A DNA stretch of 64,000 bases from Antarcticimicrobium sediminis (GCF_004348975.1 NZ_SMFP01000007.1:124001-188000), one strand, 5' to 3'. Numbered from the stretch's first letter, positions 51,654-62,300 are shown. A program made the numbers and translations. Notes: a model not told the origin generated them from the sequence alone.

Positions 51654-51758
51654 TCAACCGATCCACGTGGGCGGTATCTCCGCCAAGGGCTGCCTTAAAC
51701 GGCTCCCTCCCACGCTGTCCCGACACCTCGCTCCAATACCTTTCTCGACACTGGACAC
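51654..51758 (-). CDS. 34-residue small protein or leader with strong ribosome site
   Basis: On the minus strand a near-perfect AAAAGGAGG Shine-Dalgarno sits six bases before GTG 51758. The frame runs 34 codons (VSSVEKGIGARCRDSVGGSR ... PPTWIG) to TGA 51654, with a Rho-independent terminator 34 bases later. Codon use (e.g. AGG twice, TTA, ATA) is unlike neighbouring genes, so the RNA itself may be conserved rather than the peptide. I have a vague impression of similar short sequences in other Rhodobacteraceae but cannot confirm it. No named family. Confidence 0.5.
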   Translation of the reverse strand: MSSVEKGIGARCRDSVGGSRLRQPLAEIPPTWIG

Positions 51759-51825
51759 CTCCTTTTCTATCTGTTTCCGGTATCCTCAGACTGGCACGAC
51801 ATCGGAAAAACGCAAAACAAAATCG

Positions 51826-52455
51826 TCAACCGGGGCGGCGGGTGGTGGTCAAATGTGCAACGATCAGGCGGAACGGGATCAGCGCGACCAGCGCCAGCGA
51901 AAGTTTCACCATCCAGTCAGCCGCCGCCAGAGAGACCCAGAGCGGCACCATCGGCCCCGCGCCCAGCAGCGGCAGTGTCTCATTGGCCCAGGACACATCG
52001 TTGACCGGCTCCAGCCAGGCCAGTTGCGCCGAGAACGCGATGAAAAAGAACAGCATCGTATCCAGGGAAGAGCCGACCAGCGTCGAGGCCAGCGGCGCAC
52101 GCCACCAGCGCCCGCCGCGCAGGGCGGAAAAGATGCTGACATCCAGCATCTGCGCGACCAGAAAGGCGGTGCCGGATCCCGCCGCGATGCGCAGGGTGAC
52201 CAGCGGGCCGAACGCGCCGTTGATCTGGGTGCCGATCAGCGAACAGATCACGCCGGTGACGAACCCGACAAGGACGACCTTGCGCGCCGCACGGCTGCCA
52301 TAGACGCGGTTCATCACGTCGGTGACCAGAAAGGCGAACGGATAGGTAAAGGCCCCCCAGGTCAGCCATTGGCCGAACAGGATCTGGACCAGGATGTTGG
52401 AGGCCACCACGATGGAGGCCATGGCAAGGATGCCGGGTATGTGAGTGCGAGTCAT
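51826..52455 (-). CDS. yhhQ: Queuosine precursor transporter (YhhQ/VUT family)
   Basis: 209 residues from ATG 52455 (MTRTHIPGILAMASIVVASN); an in-frame ATG at 52500 would add 15 residues but lacks a ribosome site. Integral membrane protein with about six helices. Family segments: VVASNILVQILFGQWLTWGA, FLVTDVMNRVYG, and WWRAPLASTLVGSSLDTMLF. Imports preQ0/preQ1 for tRNA queuosine synthesis. The 90-base leader contains a GGGGC/GCCCC hairpin, but no preQ1 riboswitch signature was recognised. Confidence 0.9.
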   Translation of the reverse strand: MTRTHIPGILAMASIVVASNILVQILFGQWLTWGAFTYPFAFLVTDVMNRVYGSRAARKVVLVGFVTGVICSLIGTQINGAFGPLVTLRIAAGSGTAFLVAQMLDVSIFSALRGGRWWRAPLASTLVGSSLDTMLFFFIAFSAQLAWLEPVNDVSWANETLPLLGAGPMVPLWVSLAAADWMVKLSLALVALIPFRLIVAHLTTTRRPG

Positions 52456-52548
52456 AATATGTGCCCGTTTTGACAAGGTTGCGGCGACTTGATCCCCCAT
52501 TAAGAGAGGAAGGGGCGCATTTAGCGGCTTGCCCCCATGCGCGCAAGG

Positions 52549-53451
52549 TTAATCCGGCAGGCTGTATTCGACCAGTTCGGTGCGTTGAAACCACATGAAA
52601 TTGTCATCCGAGACCATCGTGGCCCGCAGCGCGCCCTCCCCGTCGCGCCAGACCGAAAGGCCCTCAAGATTGTCGTGGGTCCCGACGGCGGTGGTCAGCA
52701 GGGTCTCTTCCGCCCCTATTTCGGCCCCTGCGCCGGTCTCGGTCAGGGTCCAGCGCCGCAACCGGCTGCGGAACCCCAAAAGGGTGACCGCGCGCTCCAG
52801 CACATACAGCCGCCCATCGGGGCCGATATCGGCGCCCACCGGCAGGAACCGCCCCCGCGCCGGCAGCGAAAACACAACCTGCCAGCGGCCCGCATCTCGG
52901 CGATAGACCGGGATGCGCCCCTGCGCGTCGCGACCGCCCTCGGGCAGGGTATAGAGACGGCCGCGCGCGTCGATCGCCAGCGATTCGAGCGAACGGTTGC
53001 CTTCCAGCCCGCGAAAGGTGCTCGGGGCGTTCAACACCTGCGCCCGCGCGCCCGGGCGGGCATAGCGGGCGACGCGGGGCACCCCCTCGAACGAGATATA
53101 GAGTGTTCCGTCCGGGCCGATCGCCAACCCCTCGGAATCCGCGATCGCCCGGGTCAGCTTTTTGCCGGTGCTGGCGTGTGGACGCCAATGGGACAGCGGA
53201 GTCAGCCCGATGATCCGCCCGTCCTGATCCCGATGCACCTGCGCCTCGACCACCATCGTGCGGTCGCTCAGCAGCGTGGCATGGCCCCCGTCAGCAGAAA
53301 GATGCAGCGCCGAAAACCCGCCAAACCAATCCTCGCCCCTCGCCCACGCATGGGCGTCAAGGAACCGCGCTGCGCCGTCGCCGCCGGGGCTGTCCCGGTC
53401 ACAGACGAACAGCAGCAGCGCCGCTAGCGCGAGCGCAGGACCGAAGCGCAT
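52549..53451 (-). CDS. Esterase-like activity of phytase family protein, exported
   Basis: 300 residues with a signal or lipoprotein-like N-terminus ([20 protein letters not shown]). The rest is a beta-propeller of the phytase-esterase-like family: [91 protein letters not shown] (the DxEGL repeats). True substrate unknown. It overlaps mepA by 28 bases. Confidence 0.87.
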   Translation of the reverse strand: MRFGPALALAALLLFVCDRDSPGGDGAARFLDAHAWARGEDWFGGFSALHLSADGGHATLLSDRTMVVEAQVHRDQDGRIIGLTPLSHWRPHASTGKKLTRAIADSEGLAIGPDGTLYISFEGVPRVARYARPGARAQVLNAPSTFRGLEGNRSLESLAIDARGRLYTLPEGGRDAQGRIPVYRRDAGRWQVVFSLPARGRFLPVGADIGPDGRLYVLERAVTLLGFRSRLRRWTLTETGAGAEIGAEETLLTTAVGTHDNLEGLSVWRDGEGALRATMVSDDNFMWFQRTELVEYSLPD

Positions 53452-54296
53452 TGGCGAGGCAGGTCAGACAAAAGGTATTCGCGGCGCTTTTTGGGCGGCG
53501 GGGCGTTGGGGTCGCGTGGCTTGGGCTTGGGCGGATTCACGATATCGTTCACCCATTTCTGCGCATCGGCGCAGCCATCGCCGCGCGGCGGTGCCGCCTG
53601 ATTCTCGCAGCCACGCGCGCCGCGCGGGCAGCTGAGGCGCACGTGGAAATGGTAATGATGCCCCCACCAGGGCCGGATTTTACGCAGCCAGCGCCGATCC
53701 CCGGTTTCATCCTTGCACATCTGCACCTTGGCACCGGGAAAGACAAAGATGCGCGCGACACGCTTATCCTTGGCGGCGGCGCGCAGCAAGGCGTGGTGCT
53801 GCGGTGTCCAGCTCGCGTTCACATAGGCGCCCTTGGCCCTGCGCATGGAGATCGATGAGATGTTCTCGCGCGCCTGACGGCTAAGGTCGAGCCGCTTGGG
53901 CGGCAACATCCAGATGTCGAGATCCAGCCCCAGTTGGTGGCTGCGGTGCCCTGATGCCATCGGCCCGCCGCGCGGCTGGCTGATGTCGCCGACATAGATC
54001 CCCTCCCACCCCGGCAGGGTGGCGGCAAAATCACCGAGCCTCTGGGCGAATGCGATCGCGTCCGGATGGCCCCAGTTGCGGTTACGGCTCAGCCGCATCG
54101 CCTGCCAGGTCGGCCCGGTTTCCGGCAATTGCACCGCCCCCGCGACGCAGCCCTTGGAATAGCCACCATAGGGCGCCGCGCGCTGTTGCGAGGCGGTCTT
54201 CTTGGCCCCGAACAGCTGTTTCGCAAGCGGCTCGGCCATGGCCTGCGGGGCGGCCAGCGCCAGGATCAGGCCAAGCAATGCGAACAGGCGGGTCAT
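53424..54296 (-). CDS. mepA: Penicillin-insensitive murein endopeptidase MepA
   Basis: 290-residue periplasmic M74 zinc endopeptidase that cuts D-Ala-mDAP cross-links. Signal peptide [16 protein letters not shown]. Zinc ligands in [18 protein letters not shown] (His and Asp) and [15 protein letters not shown] (His). Six or more Cys, as in the family. It overlaps the transporter gene by four bases at its start and the esterase-like gene at its end, so the three form one unit. Confidence 0.95.
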   Translation of the reverse strand: MTRLFALLGLILALAAPQAMAEPLAKQLFGAKKTASQQRAAPYGGYSKGCVAGAVQLPETGPTWQAMRLSRNRNWGHPDAIAFAQRLGDFAATLPGWEGIYVGDISQPRGGPMASGHRSHQLGLDLDIWMLPPKRLDLSRQARENISSISMRRAKGAYVNASWTPQHHALLRAAAKDKRVARIFVFPGAKVQMCKDETGDRRWLRKIRPWWGHHYHFHVRLSCPRGARGCENQAAPPRGDGCADAQKWVNDIVNPPKPKPRDPNAPPPKKRREYLLSDLPRQCASVLRSR

Positions 54297-55630
54297 GCGG
54301 CATAATCTCCTTGCGGTTTTACCCAGCGTAGCAGGATCAACCCGATCAGGAAAAGCGCGATCAGCGGCGACACGCCGATCTGCTGGCTGCCGCTGACCAG
54401 GGTCAACGTGCCAATCAACAGCGGCGCGATGAACGAGGTGGCCTTGCCCGCCAGCGCATAGAGGCCGAACGCCTCGGTCATCCGCGCCGGATTGGCCTGT
54501 CGTACCATCATCGTGCGGCTGGCCGACTGGATCACACCGCCAGCCGCGCCGATGGTGGCCCCGACCACGTAGAAGGCGACATCAGGCAGCGACGACCCCT
54601 CGGCCACGGACAGGCCAAAGACGCTTGTCGGGCTGATAAAGACGATGGCAATCGCGACCAGCGTCAGCACCAGAATGCAGATGGTGATCACCGGCTTGGG
54701 GCCGAAATGCTTGTCCGCCCGGCCACCGATCCAGGCAAAGATCGCCCCGAAGATGATTGCAAGGATGCCAAAGACGCCGGTGTCCACCACCGACCAGTTC
54801 AGCACCCCGGCGGCATAGATCCCACCAAAGGTAAACATCCCGTTCAAGGCATCGCGATAGAACATGGAGGAACCCAGATAGGCAAACAGCGACGGCGTCC
54901 GCGGCAAGCTGCGCACCGTGTGTGCCACATCGCGCAAGGCGGCGGCAACCGCGCCCTGCGGCGCCCGGCGCGGCGCCGGGTCGCGCACCCAAAGAAAGAA
55001 CGGGATCATGAAGATCGCGTACCAGAGCGCGGTCAGCGGGCCGACGAACCGGGTGCCTTCACGGGCCACCGGATCAAGCCCCAGCGCCGGGGCAAACCCC
55101 AGAAAGGTTTTGCCGGTGGTTGCACTTTCGGCGAAAAAGCCCAGCATGATCACCAGCGTCAAGAGCCCACCGAGATAGCCAAAGGCCCAGCCATTGCCCG
55201 AGAGGCGGCCGATCTCTTCCTTGTTGCCCAGATCGGGCAGCATCGAGTTGGTGAAGATGGTGGCGAACTCCATCCCGATCATGCCGATGGCGAACAGCAC
55301 CAGCGTCAGCATCAGGCTGAAATCCCCCGGCGCGGCAAACCACAGCCCCGCCGCGCCGATCACGTAAAACGCCGAGAACAGCCAGATCCAGCGCAGCCGG
55401 TTGCCTGCCAGATCCGCCATCGCCCCCAACACCGGCGCCAGCAACGCGATCACCAGCCCCGCAGCCCCGACGCCAAAGCCCCAAGCCGCTTGCGCCGCGC
55501 TACCGTCGCCCATCAACTCCTTGACATAGGGTGCAAAGATGAAGGTGATCAGCAGGGTATTGTAAGGCTGGCTGGCCCAGTCGAAAAAGAACCAACCCCA
55601 GATCCGTTTGCGTGTGGAAATCGCCGTCAT
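54293..55630 (-). CDS. MFS transporter, UMF1 family
   Basis: 445 residues from ATG 55630 (MTAISTRKRIWGWFFFDWASQPYNTL); the W-x-x-x-D-W-A-x-x-P-(Y/F) start is the mark of the UMF1/Atg22-like family. About twelve membrane helices are visible. Substrate unknown for bacterial members; the yeast relative Atg22 exports amino acids from the vacuole. Coupling to mepA by ATGA raises the possibility of muropeptide or amino-acid traffic (inference). Confidence 0.88.
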   Translation of the reverse strand: MTAISTRKRIWGWFFFDWASQPYNTLLITFIFAPYVKELMGDGSAAQAAWGFGVGAAGLVIALLAPVLGAMADLAGNRLRWIWLFSAFYVIGAAGLWFAAPGDFSLMLTLVLFAIGMIGMEFATIFTNSMLPDLGNKEEIGRLSGNGWAFGYLGGLLTLVIMLGFFAESATTGKTFLGFAPALGLDPVAREGTRFVGPLTALWYAIFMIPFFLWVRDPAPRRAPQGAVAAALRDVAHTVRSLPRTPSLFAYLGSSMFYRDALNGMFTFGGIYAAGVLNWSVVDTGVFGILAIIFGAIFAWIGGRADKHFGPKPVITICILVLTLVAIAIVFISPTSVFGLSVAEGSSLPDVAFYVVGATIGAAGGVIQSASRTMMVRQANPARMTEAFGLYALAGKATSFIAPLLIGTLTLVSGSQQIGVSPLIALFLIGLILLRWVKPQGDYAA

Positions 55631-55742
55631 GCCCCGCCCCCGCGTTTTGGGCGATGCTATGGTTTCCGCCCCGCTTGCGAAACAGGAAAAGCCGGGACTG
55701 CGGAACAAACGCCGGGCCATCGCGTCTTTTGCGGCACATTCT

Positions 55743-55808
55743 GTTTCCGTATGTTTCTGTGTGTTTCCGCCCGTTCGCGTCTGTTTGCATCAGGTTTTCG
55801 CCCTGTTT
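55743..55808. repeat. Helically phased GTTT tracts in a divergent promoter region
   Basis: GTTT occurs at 55743, 55753, 55763, 55783, 55794 and 55805, with GTTC at 55773, i.e. at steps of 10, 10, 10, 10, 11 and 11 bases, often as TGTTTCCG. T-tracts repeated once per helical turn are expected to bend DNA. The element lies between the divergent MFS gene (start 55630) and yggT (start 55888). Confidence 0.65.
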
Positions 55809-55887
55809 CCGGTGGGACACAGACCGCCCCCTTGCCCTTTACCCGCGCCCGTCTTAGGTCGGAGACGTTTCGAATAGGGAAAAACCG

Positions 55888-56175
55888 ATGCAATCGCTGT
55901 TTCAAATCCTGATGCTGATCCTCGACGTGGTGTGGTTCTTTGTCATCGCGCATGTGATCATGAGTTGGCTGATCAATTTTCAGGTGCTGAACATGCGCCA
56001 GCAAATCGTGGCGCAGATCTGGTACGGGCTGAACCGTGTGCTTGAACCGCTGTATGGTCCGATCCGCCGGGTGCTGCCGCCGATGGGCGGGCTTGATTTG
56101 GGGCCTCTGGTCGTCTTGCTGGCGATCGTCGTGATCCGCATCGTGCTGCAGAACAACATCGCGCTGTTCTACTGA
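55888..56175 (+). CDS. yggT: YggT-family membrane protein
   Basis: 95 residues with two membrane segments: FQILMLILDVVWFFVIAHVI and, after a short loop, LGPLVVLLAIVVIRIVL. Conserved YggT segments include NRVLEPLYGPIRRVLPPMGG and LDLGPLV. Family linked to cell division/polar membrane organisation and osmotic tolerance in some bacteria; function here not established. A GGGAAAAACC ribosome site precedes ATG. Confidence 0.92.
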   Translation: MQSLFQILMLILDVVWFFVIAHVIMSWLINFQVLNMRQQIVAQIWYGLNRVLEPLYGPIRRVLPPMGGLDLGPLVVLLAIVVIRIVLQNNIALFY

Positions 56176-56187
56176 CCTGCGCACTCT

Positions 56188-56297
56188 GGTCTGTTGGCCG
56201 GTCTGTTGGCCGGTCATCTGGCCCCCCTGCCAGCCGCTCGGCTGACACCGTCCCTGCCGTGATCCTGCCGCTCTTGTTCGCCCCGCTCTTGTTCGCC
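56188..56297. repeat. Short tandem direct repeats upstream of recQ
   Basis: GGTCTGTTGGCC occurs twice in tandem (56188-56211) with a third diverged copy to 56223. CTCTTGTTCGCC occurs at 56271-56282 and 56286-56297. Further on, CTCTTGCACAAGAG is a palindrome near the recQ start. They may be slippage products or regulator sites; GTTC spacing is 11, not the 7 of alphaproteobacterial LexA boxes. Confidence 0.6.
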
Positions 56298-56341
56298 GAA
56301 TCCGAGTGTGTGAAACTCTTGCACAAGAGCAGGCAAACAGA

Positions 56342-58408
56342 ATGAACGAGGCGATTGCGATGCCCGGCCCCTCCCCGTTGTTGCGCGATGTCTTCGGATT
56401 CGAAACCTTCCGCCCCGGCCAGGAAGAGATCGTGGATGCGGTGACGCAGGGCGAGAACGTTCTGGCGATCATGCCCACGGGGGGCGGCAAATCCCTGTGT
56501 TTTCAGCTTCCTGCGCTGTTGCGCGACGGGGTGACCGTGGTGATCTCGCCGCTGATCGCCTTAATGCGCGATCAGGTGCGAGGGTTGCAGGAGGCCGGCG
56601 TCGAGGCCGGCGCGCTGACCTCGGGCAATACTCAGGACGAAACCGATGCCGTCTGGGCCGCGCTGGAAGCCGGGCGGCTGAAGCTGCTGTACATGGCGCC
56701 GGAACGGCTGGCCTCGGGGGCGACGCTGGGGATGTTGCGGCGGATCGGGGTCGGGATGATCGCGGTCGACGAGGCCCATTGCGTCAGCCAGTGGGGCCAC
56801 GATTTCCGCCCCGATTACCTGCGCATCGGGGAATTGCGCCGCGCGCTGGATGTTCCGCTCGCCGCCTTCACCGCCACGGCGGATGCAGAAACCCGCGAGG
56901 AAATCGTCGAAAAGCTGTTCGATGGCATCGCGCCGCGCAGCTTTCTCGGCGGATTTGATCGGCCCAACATCCACCTTGCCTTTACCGCCAAGGACGGGCC
57001 GCGCCGCCAGATCCTCGACTTTGCGTCAGCGCGCCGGGGCCATTCCGGCATCGTCTATTGCGGCACGCGCGCCAAGACCGAGGCGCTGGCCAAGGCGCTG
57101 TCGGACGACGGCCACAGCGCCTGTTTCTATCACGGCGGCATGGACTCCGAGGATCGCCGCACGGTCGAGACGCGCTTTGCCCGCGAGGATGGTTTGATCG
57201 TGGTCGCCACCGTCGCCTTTGGCATGGGGATCGACAAGCCGGATATCCGCTGGGTCGCCCATGCCGACCTGCCCAAAAGCATCGAATCCTATTATCAGGA
57301 GATCGGCCGCGCTGGCCGCGACGGCGCTCCGGCCGAGACGCTGACGCTTTATGGCCCCGACGACATCCGCCTGCGCCGCTCGCAAATCGACGAGGGGCTG
57401 GCCCCGCCAGAGCGCCGCACCGCCGATCACGCACGGCTGAACGCGCTGCTGGGGCTGGCCGAGGCACTGGGCTGTCGGCGGCAGGCGCTGCTGGCCTATT
57501 TCGGCGAGACGTCAGAGCCGTGCGGCAATTGCGACCTGTGCGAAACCCCGCCCGAGCTGTTTGATGCGACGACACCGGTGCGTATGGCGCTGTCGGCGAT
57601 CCTGCGCACCGAGGAATGGTTCGGTGCTGGCCATCTGACCGACATCCTGACTGGAACCGAAACCGACCGCATCCGCGACCGAGGCCATGACCGGTTGCCC
57701 ACCTACGGCGTCGGCAAAGAGTATGACAAACGCCAATGGTCCGCGATCTTTCGCCAGATGATGGGGCGCGACCTGCTGCGCCCCGACGCCGAACGCCACG
57801 GCGCGCTCAAGATGACCGACACCGCCCTGCCGATCCTGCGCGGAGAACAGACGATCACGCTGCGCCGCGATGTGCTGCGCCGCGCCGCGCAGCAACGCCG
57901 CCCCGCCGTCAAAGCGCTGGTCTCGGACGAGGACGCGCCGCTGCTGTCGGCGCTCAAGGCCAAACGCCGCGCCCTGTCCGAGGCCGCCAAGGTGCCCGCC
58001 TATGTCATTTTCCCCGACCGCACGCTGATCGAAATGGCCGAAACCCGGCCCGCGACCCTTGATCAGATGGCGCGCGTCAACGGCGTCGGGGCCAAGAAAC
58101 TCGACCGCTATGGTGCCGCCTTTCTTGAAGTGATCAACGGCGCGGCAGAGCCGCAAGCCCATCCGCAACGCCGCAAGCTCGCCGGGCGTGCGGCGGGCAG
58201 CCTGTTTGACCAGTTGCTGGAGGCGCAGGCCGGGCTGTCACGGGGCGAAGGCGGCATCGACAAACCGCTCAGCTGTTCCGCCGCGCAGCTTGCCAAGGTG
58301 GCCCAACAACGGCCCAGCGACGAAACCGCGCTGGTGCGGCTGCTGGGTGAGCGGCGGGCGGAGCGTTTCGGCCCGGCCTTTCTGGACGTTTTGCGCGACG
58401 CGGGCTAG
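56342..58408 (+). CDS. recQ: ATP-dependent DNA helicase RecQ
   Basis: 688 residues from ATG 56342 (MNEAIAMPGPSPLLRDVFGF); an upstream start at 56306 is possible but lacks similarity. Superfamily II 3'-5' helicase. Walker A MPTGGGKSLCFQLP, DEAH box VDEAHCVSQWGHDFR, motif VI YYQEIGRAGRDG, RecQ zinc site CGNCDLC with an earlier Cys (LGCRRQ), winged-helix RQC (HLTDILTG), and a C-terminal HRDC domain (VIFPDRTLIEMAETRPATLD). Usual length is about 610-700. Confidence 0.96.
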   Translation: MNEAIAMPGPSPLLRDVFGFETFRPGQEEIVDAVTQGENVLAIMPTGGGKSLCFQLPALLRDGVTVVISPLIALMRDQVRGLQEAGVEAGALTSGNTQDETDAVWAALEAGRLKLLYMAPERLASGATLGMLRRIGVGMIAVDEAHCVSQWGHDFRPDYLRIGELRRALDVPLAAFTATADAETREEIVEKLFDGIAPRSFLGGFDRPNIHLAFTAKDGPRRQILDFASARRGHSGIVYCGTRAKTEALAKALSDDGHSACFYHGGMDSEDRRTVETRFAREDGLIVVATVAFGMGIDKPDIRWVAHADLPKSIESYYQEIGRAGRDGAPAETLTLYGPDDIRLRRSQIDEGLAPPERRTADHARLNALLGLAEALGCRRQALLAYFGETSEPCGNCDLCETPPELFDATTPVRMALSAILRTEEWFGAGHLTDILTGTETDRIRDRGHDRLPTYGVGKEYDKRQWSAIFRQMMGRDLLRPDAERHGALKMTDTALPILRGEQTITLRRDVLRRAAQQRRPAVKALVSDEDAPLLSALKAKRRALSEAAKVPAYVIFPDRTLIEMAETRPATLDQMARVNGVGAKKLDRYGAAFLEVINGAAEPQAHPQRRKLAGRAAGSLFDQLLEAQAGLSRGEGGIDKPLSCSAAQLAKVAQQRPSDETALVRLLGERRAERFGPAFLDVLRDAG

Positions 58409-58440
58409 ATCGGGTTGAAGATACATCCAAGGGGCAGAAT

Positions 58441-59220
58441 ATGTTGGTTTTGATCTCACCAGCCAAGAAGCTGGACTGGAGCGAACGCGACATCGAGACG
58501 AGTGAACCGCGCTTCGGCGCGGACGCCGTGGCGCTGGCCGAGGTCGCCCGGGGGCTGAGCGCGGAAGATCTGCAAAAACTGATGAAAATCAGCGCCTCAT
58601 TGGCCACGCTGAACCGCGACAGGTTCCGTGATTTCGCGGATACCCCCGCGCCCGACATCACCCGGCCCGCCGCGCTGGCCTTTGCCGGCGACACCTATCA
58701 GGGGCTTGAGGCCGCCTCGCTCGACCCCGAGGAAATGGACTGGGCGCAGGACCATTTGCGCATCCTGTCCGGTCTCTATGGCGTGCTGCGTCCACGTGAC
58801 GCGATCCAGCCCTATCGGCTGGAAATGGGCAGCCGGTTGAAAACCGCGCGCGGCGGCTCGCTGTATGCCTGGTGGGGCGACCGGATTTCCAAGGCGCTGA
58901 ATGAACAGGCCGAGACGCTGGGTACCGACATTCTGGTCAACTGCGCCAGTCAGGAATATTTCGGTGCCGTTGATCTCAAGACATTGAAACCGCGAGTGAT
59001 TGCGCCGGTGTTCATGGAGGATAAGGCCGGCGCGCCAAAGATCGTCAGCTTTTACGCCAAGCGGGCGCGCGGCGCGATGGCCCGCTTCATCATCCAGCAC
59101 CGGCTAAGCGACCCCGACAGCTTGCGCGATTTCGACACTGGCGGTTATGTCTATCGCCCGGATCTGTCTGAGCAAAACAAGCCGGTTTTCGTGCGCCCCC
59201 AAGACGCCGGAAAGACCTGA
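58441..59220 (+). CDS. yaaA: Peroxide-stress protein YaaA (DUF328)
   Basis: 259 residues. The family start MLVLISPAKKLDW is intact. Further family segments: FAGDTYQGLEAASLDPEEMD, ILSGLYGVLRPRDAIQPYRL (LYG.LRPlD.i.pYRLEM), NCASQEYF, and FYAKRARGAMARFII. In E. coli YaaA lowers free iron during H2O2 stress and binds DNA. It is 32 bases after recQ; co-transcription would join two genome-protection genes. Confidence 0.95.
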   Translation: MLVLISPAKKLDWSERDIETSEPRFGADAVALAEVARGLSAEDLQKLMKISASLATLNRDRFRDFADTPAPDITRPAALAFAGDTYQGLEAASLDPEEMDWAQDHLRILSGLYGVLRPRDAIQPYRLEMGSRLKTARGGSLYAWWGDRISKALNEQAETLGTDILVNCASQEYFGAVDLKTLKPRVIAPVFMEDKAGAPKIVSFYAKRARGAMARFIIQHRLSDPDSLRDFDTGGYVYRPDLSEQNKPVFVRPQDAGKT

Positions 59221-59337
59221 CGCGCCCCCGTCCCGGCCCGGCTGACACGACCGGATCGGGACGCAAAGCGGGACAGGAATCGTTGCCAACTCCTGCCGCC
59301 CCGTGCGACCCTTGGGTCATAGCACGGAGACAATTTC

Positions 59338-62300
59338 ATGACCCATATTATGCGCGCGGCCCTCGGCCTGATTTTCGCAGCTCTCTGGAGTGTGGTGGCA
59401 CTGGCCCAACAGCCCCAGCAGCCGCTGCCAGAATTTCGCTATGTCGTGACCAACGACACGGATTTCTACGGATCTGACCTTGATCCGCTGTTCGAGACCG
59501 ACCTGCCCAGTTGTCTGCGCGCCTGTAGCGCCAATTCGCGCTGTATCGCCTTTACCTATAACACCCGCGCCAACGCCTGTTTCCCCAAAAGCCGCGTCAG
59601 CGAGCGAAGCCCCTATGTCGGCGCGCTCTCGGCGGAAAAAATCGCCACCTCCGCCGCAGCCCTCGCGCGCGGAACGACACGCGCCGCCGATCTGGATTTC
59701 CTGAGCGAAGACGATATGGCGAAGGCCCGCGACCGAGCCCGCGATCTGGGCCTGATGCACCGCGCCGGGGGGGTGGAGCTGAGTACGGTTCTGAACGCGA
59801 TGACCACCAGCCTGCAGTCCGGCAATACCCTGAGCGCGGCGAACTGGACCGGCGCGGCGGTGTCGCTGACCGATGCGGGGGCCTATTGGACAGACTATGC
59901 CCGCCTGCTGCTGGACCTGCACAGCGACAGCAGCAGCCGCCAGCGCGCCTATGACCGCCGCGCACAAGAGGCCGCGATCAATGGCTATCTGCGCGCCGAC
60001 AGCGACGGCGCGCGCGCCAGTGCACTCGACATTCTGGCGCAGGCGCTGGAGCGGAACGACCGGGGGCGTGACATGATCCCGGCGCTGCGTCTGGCCAATG
60101 ATATCCAGCCGCGCACCGACAGCCTTGCCGCTCTTGATGCCGCGATCGGCAAATACGGGTTCCGCATCACCGAAAGCACCGTCGAAAGCGACACCGACGC
60201 GCCGCGCATCTGCGCCACCTTCTCCGAGGATCTGGTCGCGGCGGGGGTGGAGTATGACCCCTTTCTGCAGCTCCCCGAACCGGGGCTGGCGGTTCAGGCC
60301 AAGGGGCGGCAACTCTGCGTTGACGGGATCGAGCATGGCAAACGCTATCGCATCACCTTTCGCCGGGGGCTTCCGGCGGCCAGCGGTGAAAAGCTGCAAA
60401 AGGACATCGAGCTGACCCACTACGTACAGGATCGCAGCCCGACTGTACGGTTCCCGGGCCGCGCCTATGTGCTGGCGAAATCCGCCGATGCCGCGCTGCC
60501 GGTCGAGACCGTCAATGTCGACAAGCTGGAGTTGACCCTGCGCCGCGTCAGCGACCGCAACCTGATCCGCGCGATGCAGCAAGACTATTTCGCCCGGCCC
60601 CTGTCGCAGTGGCAGCAAGAGGACTTCGCCGACAGCGTCGCCCAAGACGTCTGGACCGGCAGTGCCGAGGTGCAAAATGATCTGAACCACGACATGACCA
60701 CCCGCCTGCCGATGGGCGAGGCCATCGCCGGACAGGGGCCGGGGATCTATGTGCTCAGCGCCAAGCTGCCGGGGGCCGACCCTTATGATGATCCCGGCGC
60801 GACGCAGTGGTTCGTCTTGTCCGATCTCGGGCTGTCCACCCTGTCGGGCAGCGACGGACTGCATGTGCAGGTCGCCGGGCTGTCGGATGCGCAAGCGCGC
60901 GCCGGGGTCGAACTGACGCTGATCTCGCGCGCCAATGCAGTGCTGGGCACGGTGCAGACCGGGGCCGATGGTCATGCGCTGTTTGCGCCCGGCCTGACCC
61001 GGGGCAGCGGTGGCGCGGCACCGGCGTTGGTCGTGGCTCGATTGGGCGAGGATGACCTGAGCTTTCTATCGCTGACCGAACCCGCCTTTGACCTGTCCGA
61101 CCGTGGCGTCGAGGGGCGCGCGCCCGCCGGGCCGGTGGATGTGTTCCTGACCACCGACCGGGGTGCCTATCGCGCGGGCGAGACGATCCACGCCACTGCG
61201 CTGGCCCGCGACGACACCGCGCTGGCGATCGAGGGATTGCCGCTGATCGCCATCCTCAGCCGACCCGACGGGGTGGAATACCGTCGCCACATCTCTGGCG
61301 GCGGCGATGCGGGCGGCCATGTGTTCGCCTTTCCCGTCGGGGCCAGCGCGCCGCGCGGGTCTTGGCAGCTGGAGATCAAGACCGACCCGGATGCGCCCGC
61401 CTTGGCGCGCCAGACCGTTCTGGTCGAGGATTTCCTGCCCGAACGGATCGACTTTGACCTGACGCTGCCCGAGGCGGCGCTGCGCGCGGGCGATACGCCG
61501 CCGCTGAACATCGAGGCCCGCTATCTGTTCGGCGCACCGGGTGCGGACCTGAACATCGAGGGGCAGGTCATGCTGCGCCCTGCGTCGACGGTGGCCGGTT
61601 GGCCCGGCTATCGCTTTGGCCGCCACGACACCACGGCCCATGCGCAAAGCAGCTATTTCGGTGGCAGCAAGACCGACGCCAAAGGGCATGCCAGCGTGGC
61701 GATCGAACTGCCCCGCCCCGAAGTCGGCGGTCAACCCCTGGAGGCCACCGTGATCGCGCGGCTTGCCGATGGTTCAGCCCGCCCGGTGGAACGCCGGTTG
61801 AGCGTGCCGGTGCGCCCCGATGGCCCGGTGATCGGGATCAAGCCGCTGTTCGATGAGGTGGTCTCCGAGGGCACCGAGGCCCGGTTCGAGGTGATCGCCC
61901 TGTCGCCCGAGCTGACGCCGGAACCGATGCCGGTGCGCTGGACCCTGAACCGGGTCACCACCCGGTACCAGTGGTACCAGCTTTACGGCAACTGGGACTG
62001 GGAGCCGGTGACACGGCGCAGCCGCATCGCCAGCGGCACGGCCACGCTGGACGGCACGCCGCTGACGCTCTCGGCCCCCGTGGACTGGGGTGAATATGAG
62101 CTGGTGGTGGAACATCTTGACGGGGTCGATACGGCGGCCTCGGTCGATTTTTATGCCGGTTGGTATGGCGCGGCGGATGCCTCCTCGACCCCCGACCGTT
62201 TAGAGATGTCGCTGGACCGCGAGACCTTTGCCGTGGGCGACACCGCCAAGCTGCGCATCGTGCCGCGTGCCGGGGGCACTGCGTTGATCACGGTGATGGG

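Noticed and set aside
52456-52548. preQ1 riboswitch upstream of the queuosine transporter
   Set aside because: A GGGGC/GCCCC hairpin is present, but the A-rich tail and pseudoknot pattern of known preQ1 classes could not be found.
56271-56300. LexA box before recQ
   Set aside because: The two GTTC elements are 11 bases apart; the alphaproteobacterial LexA consensus needs 7.
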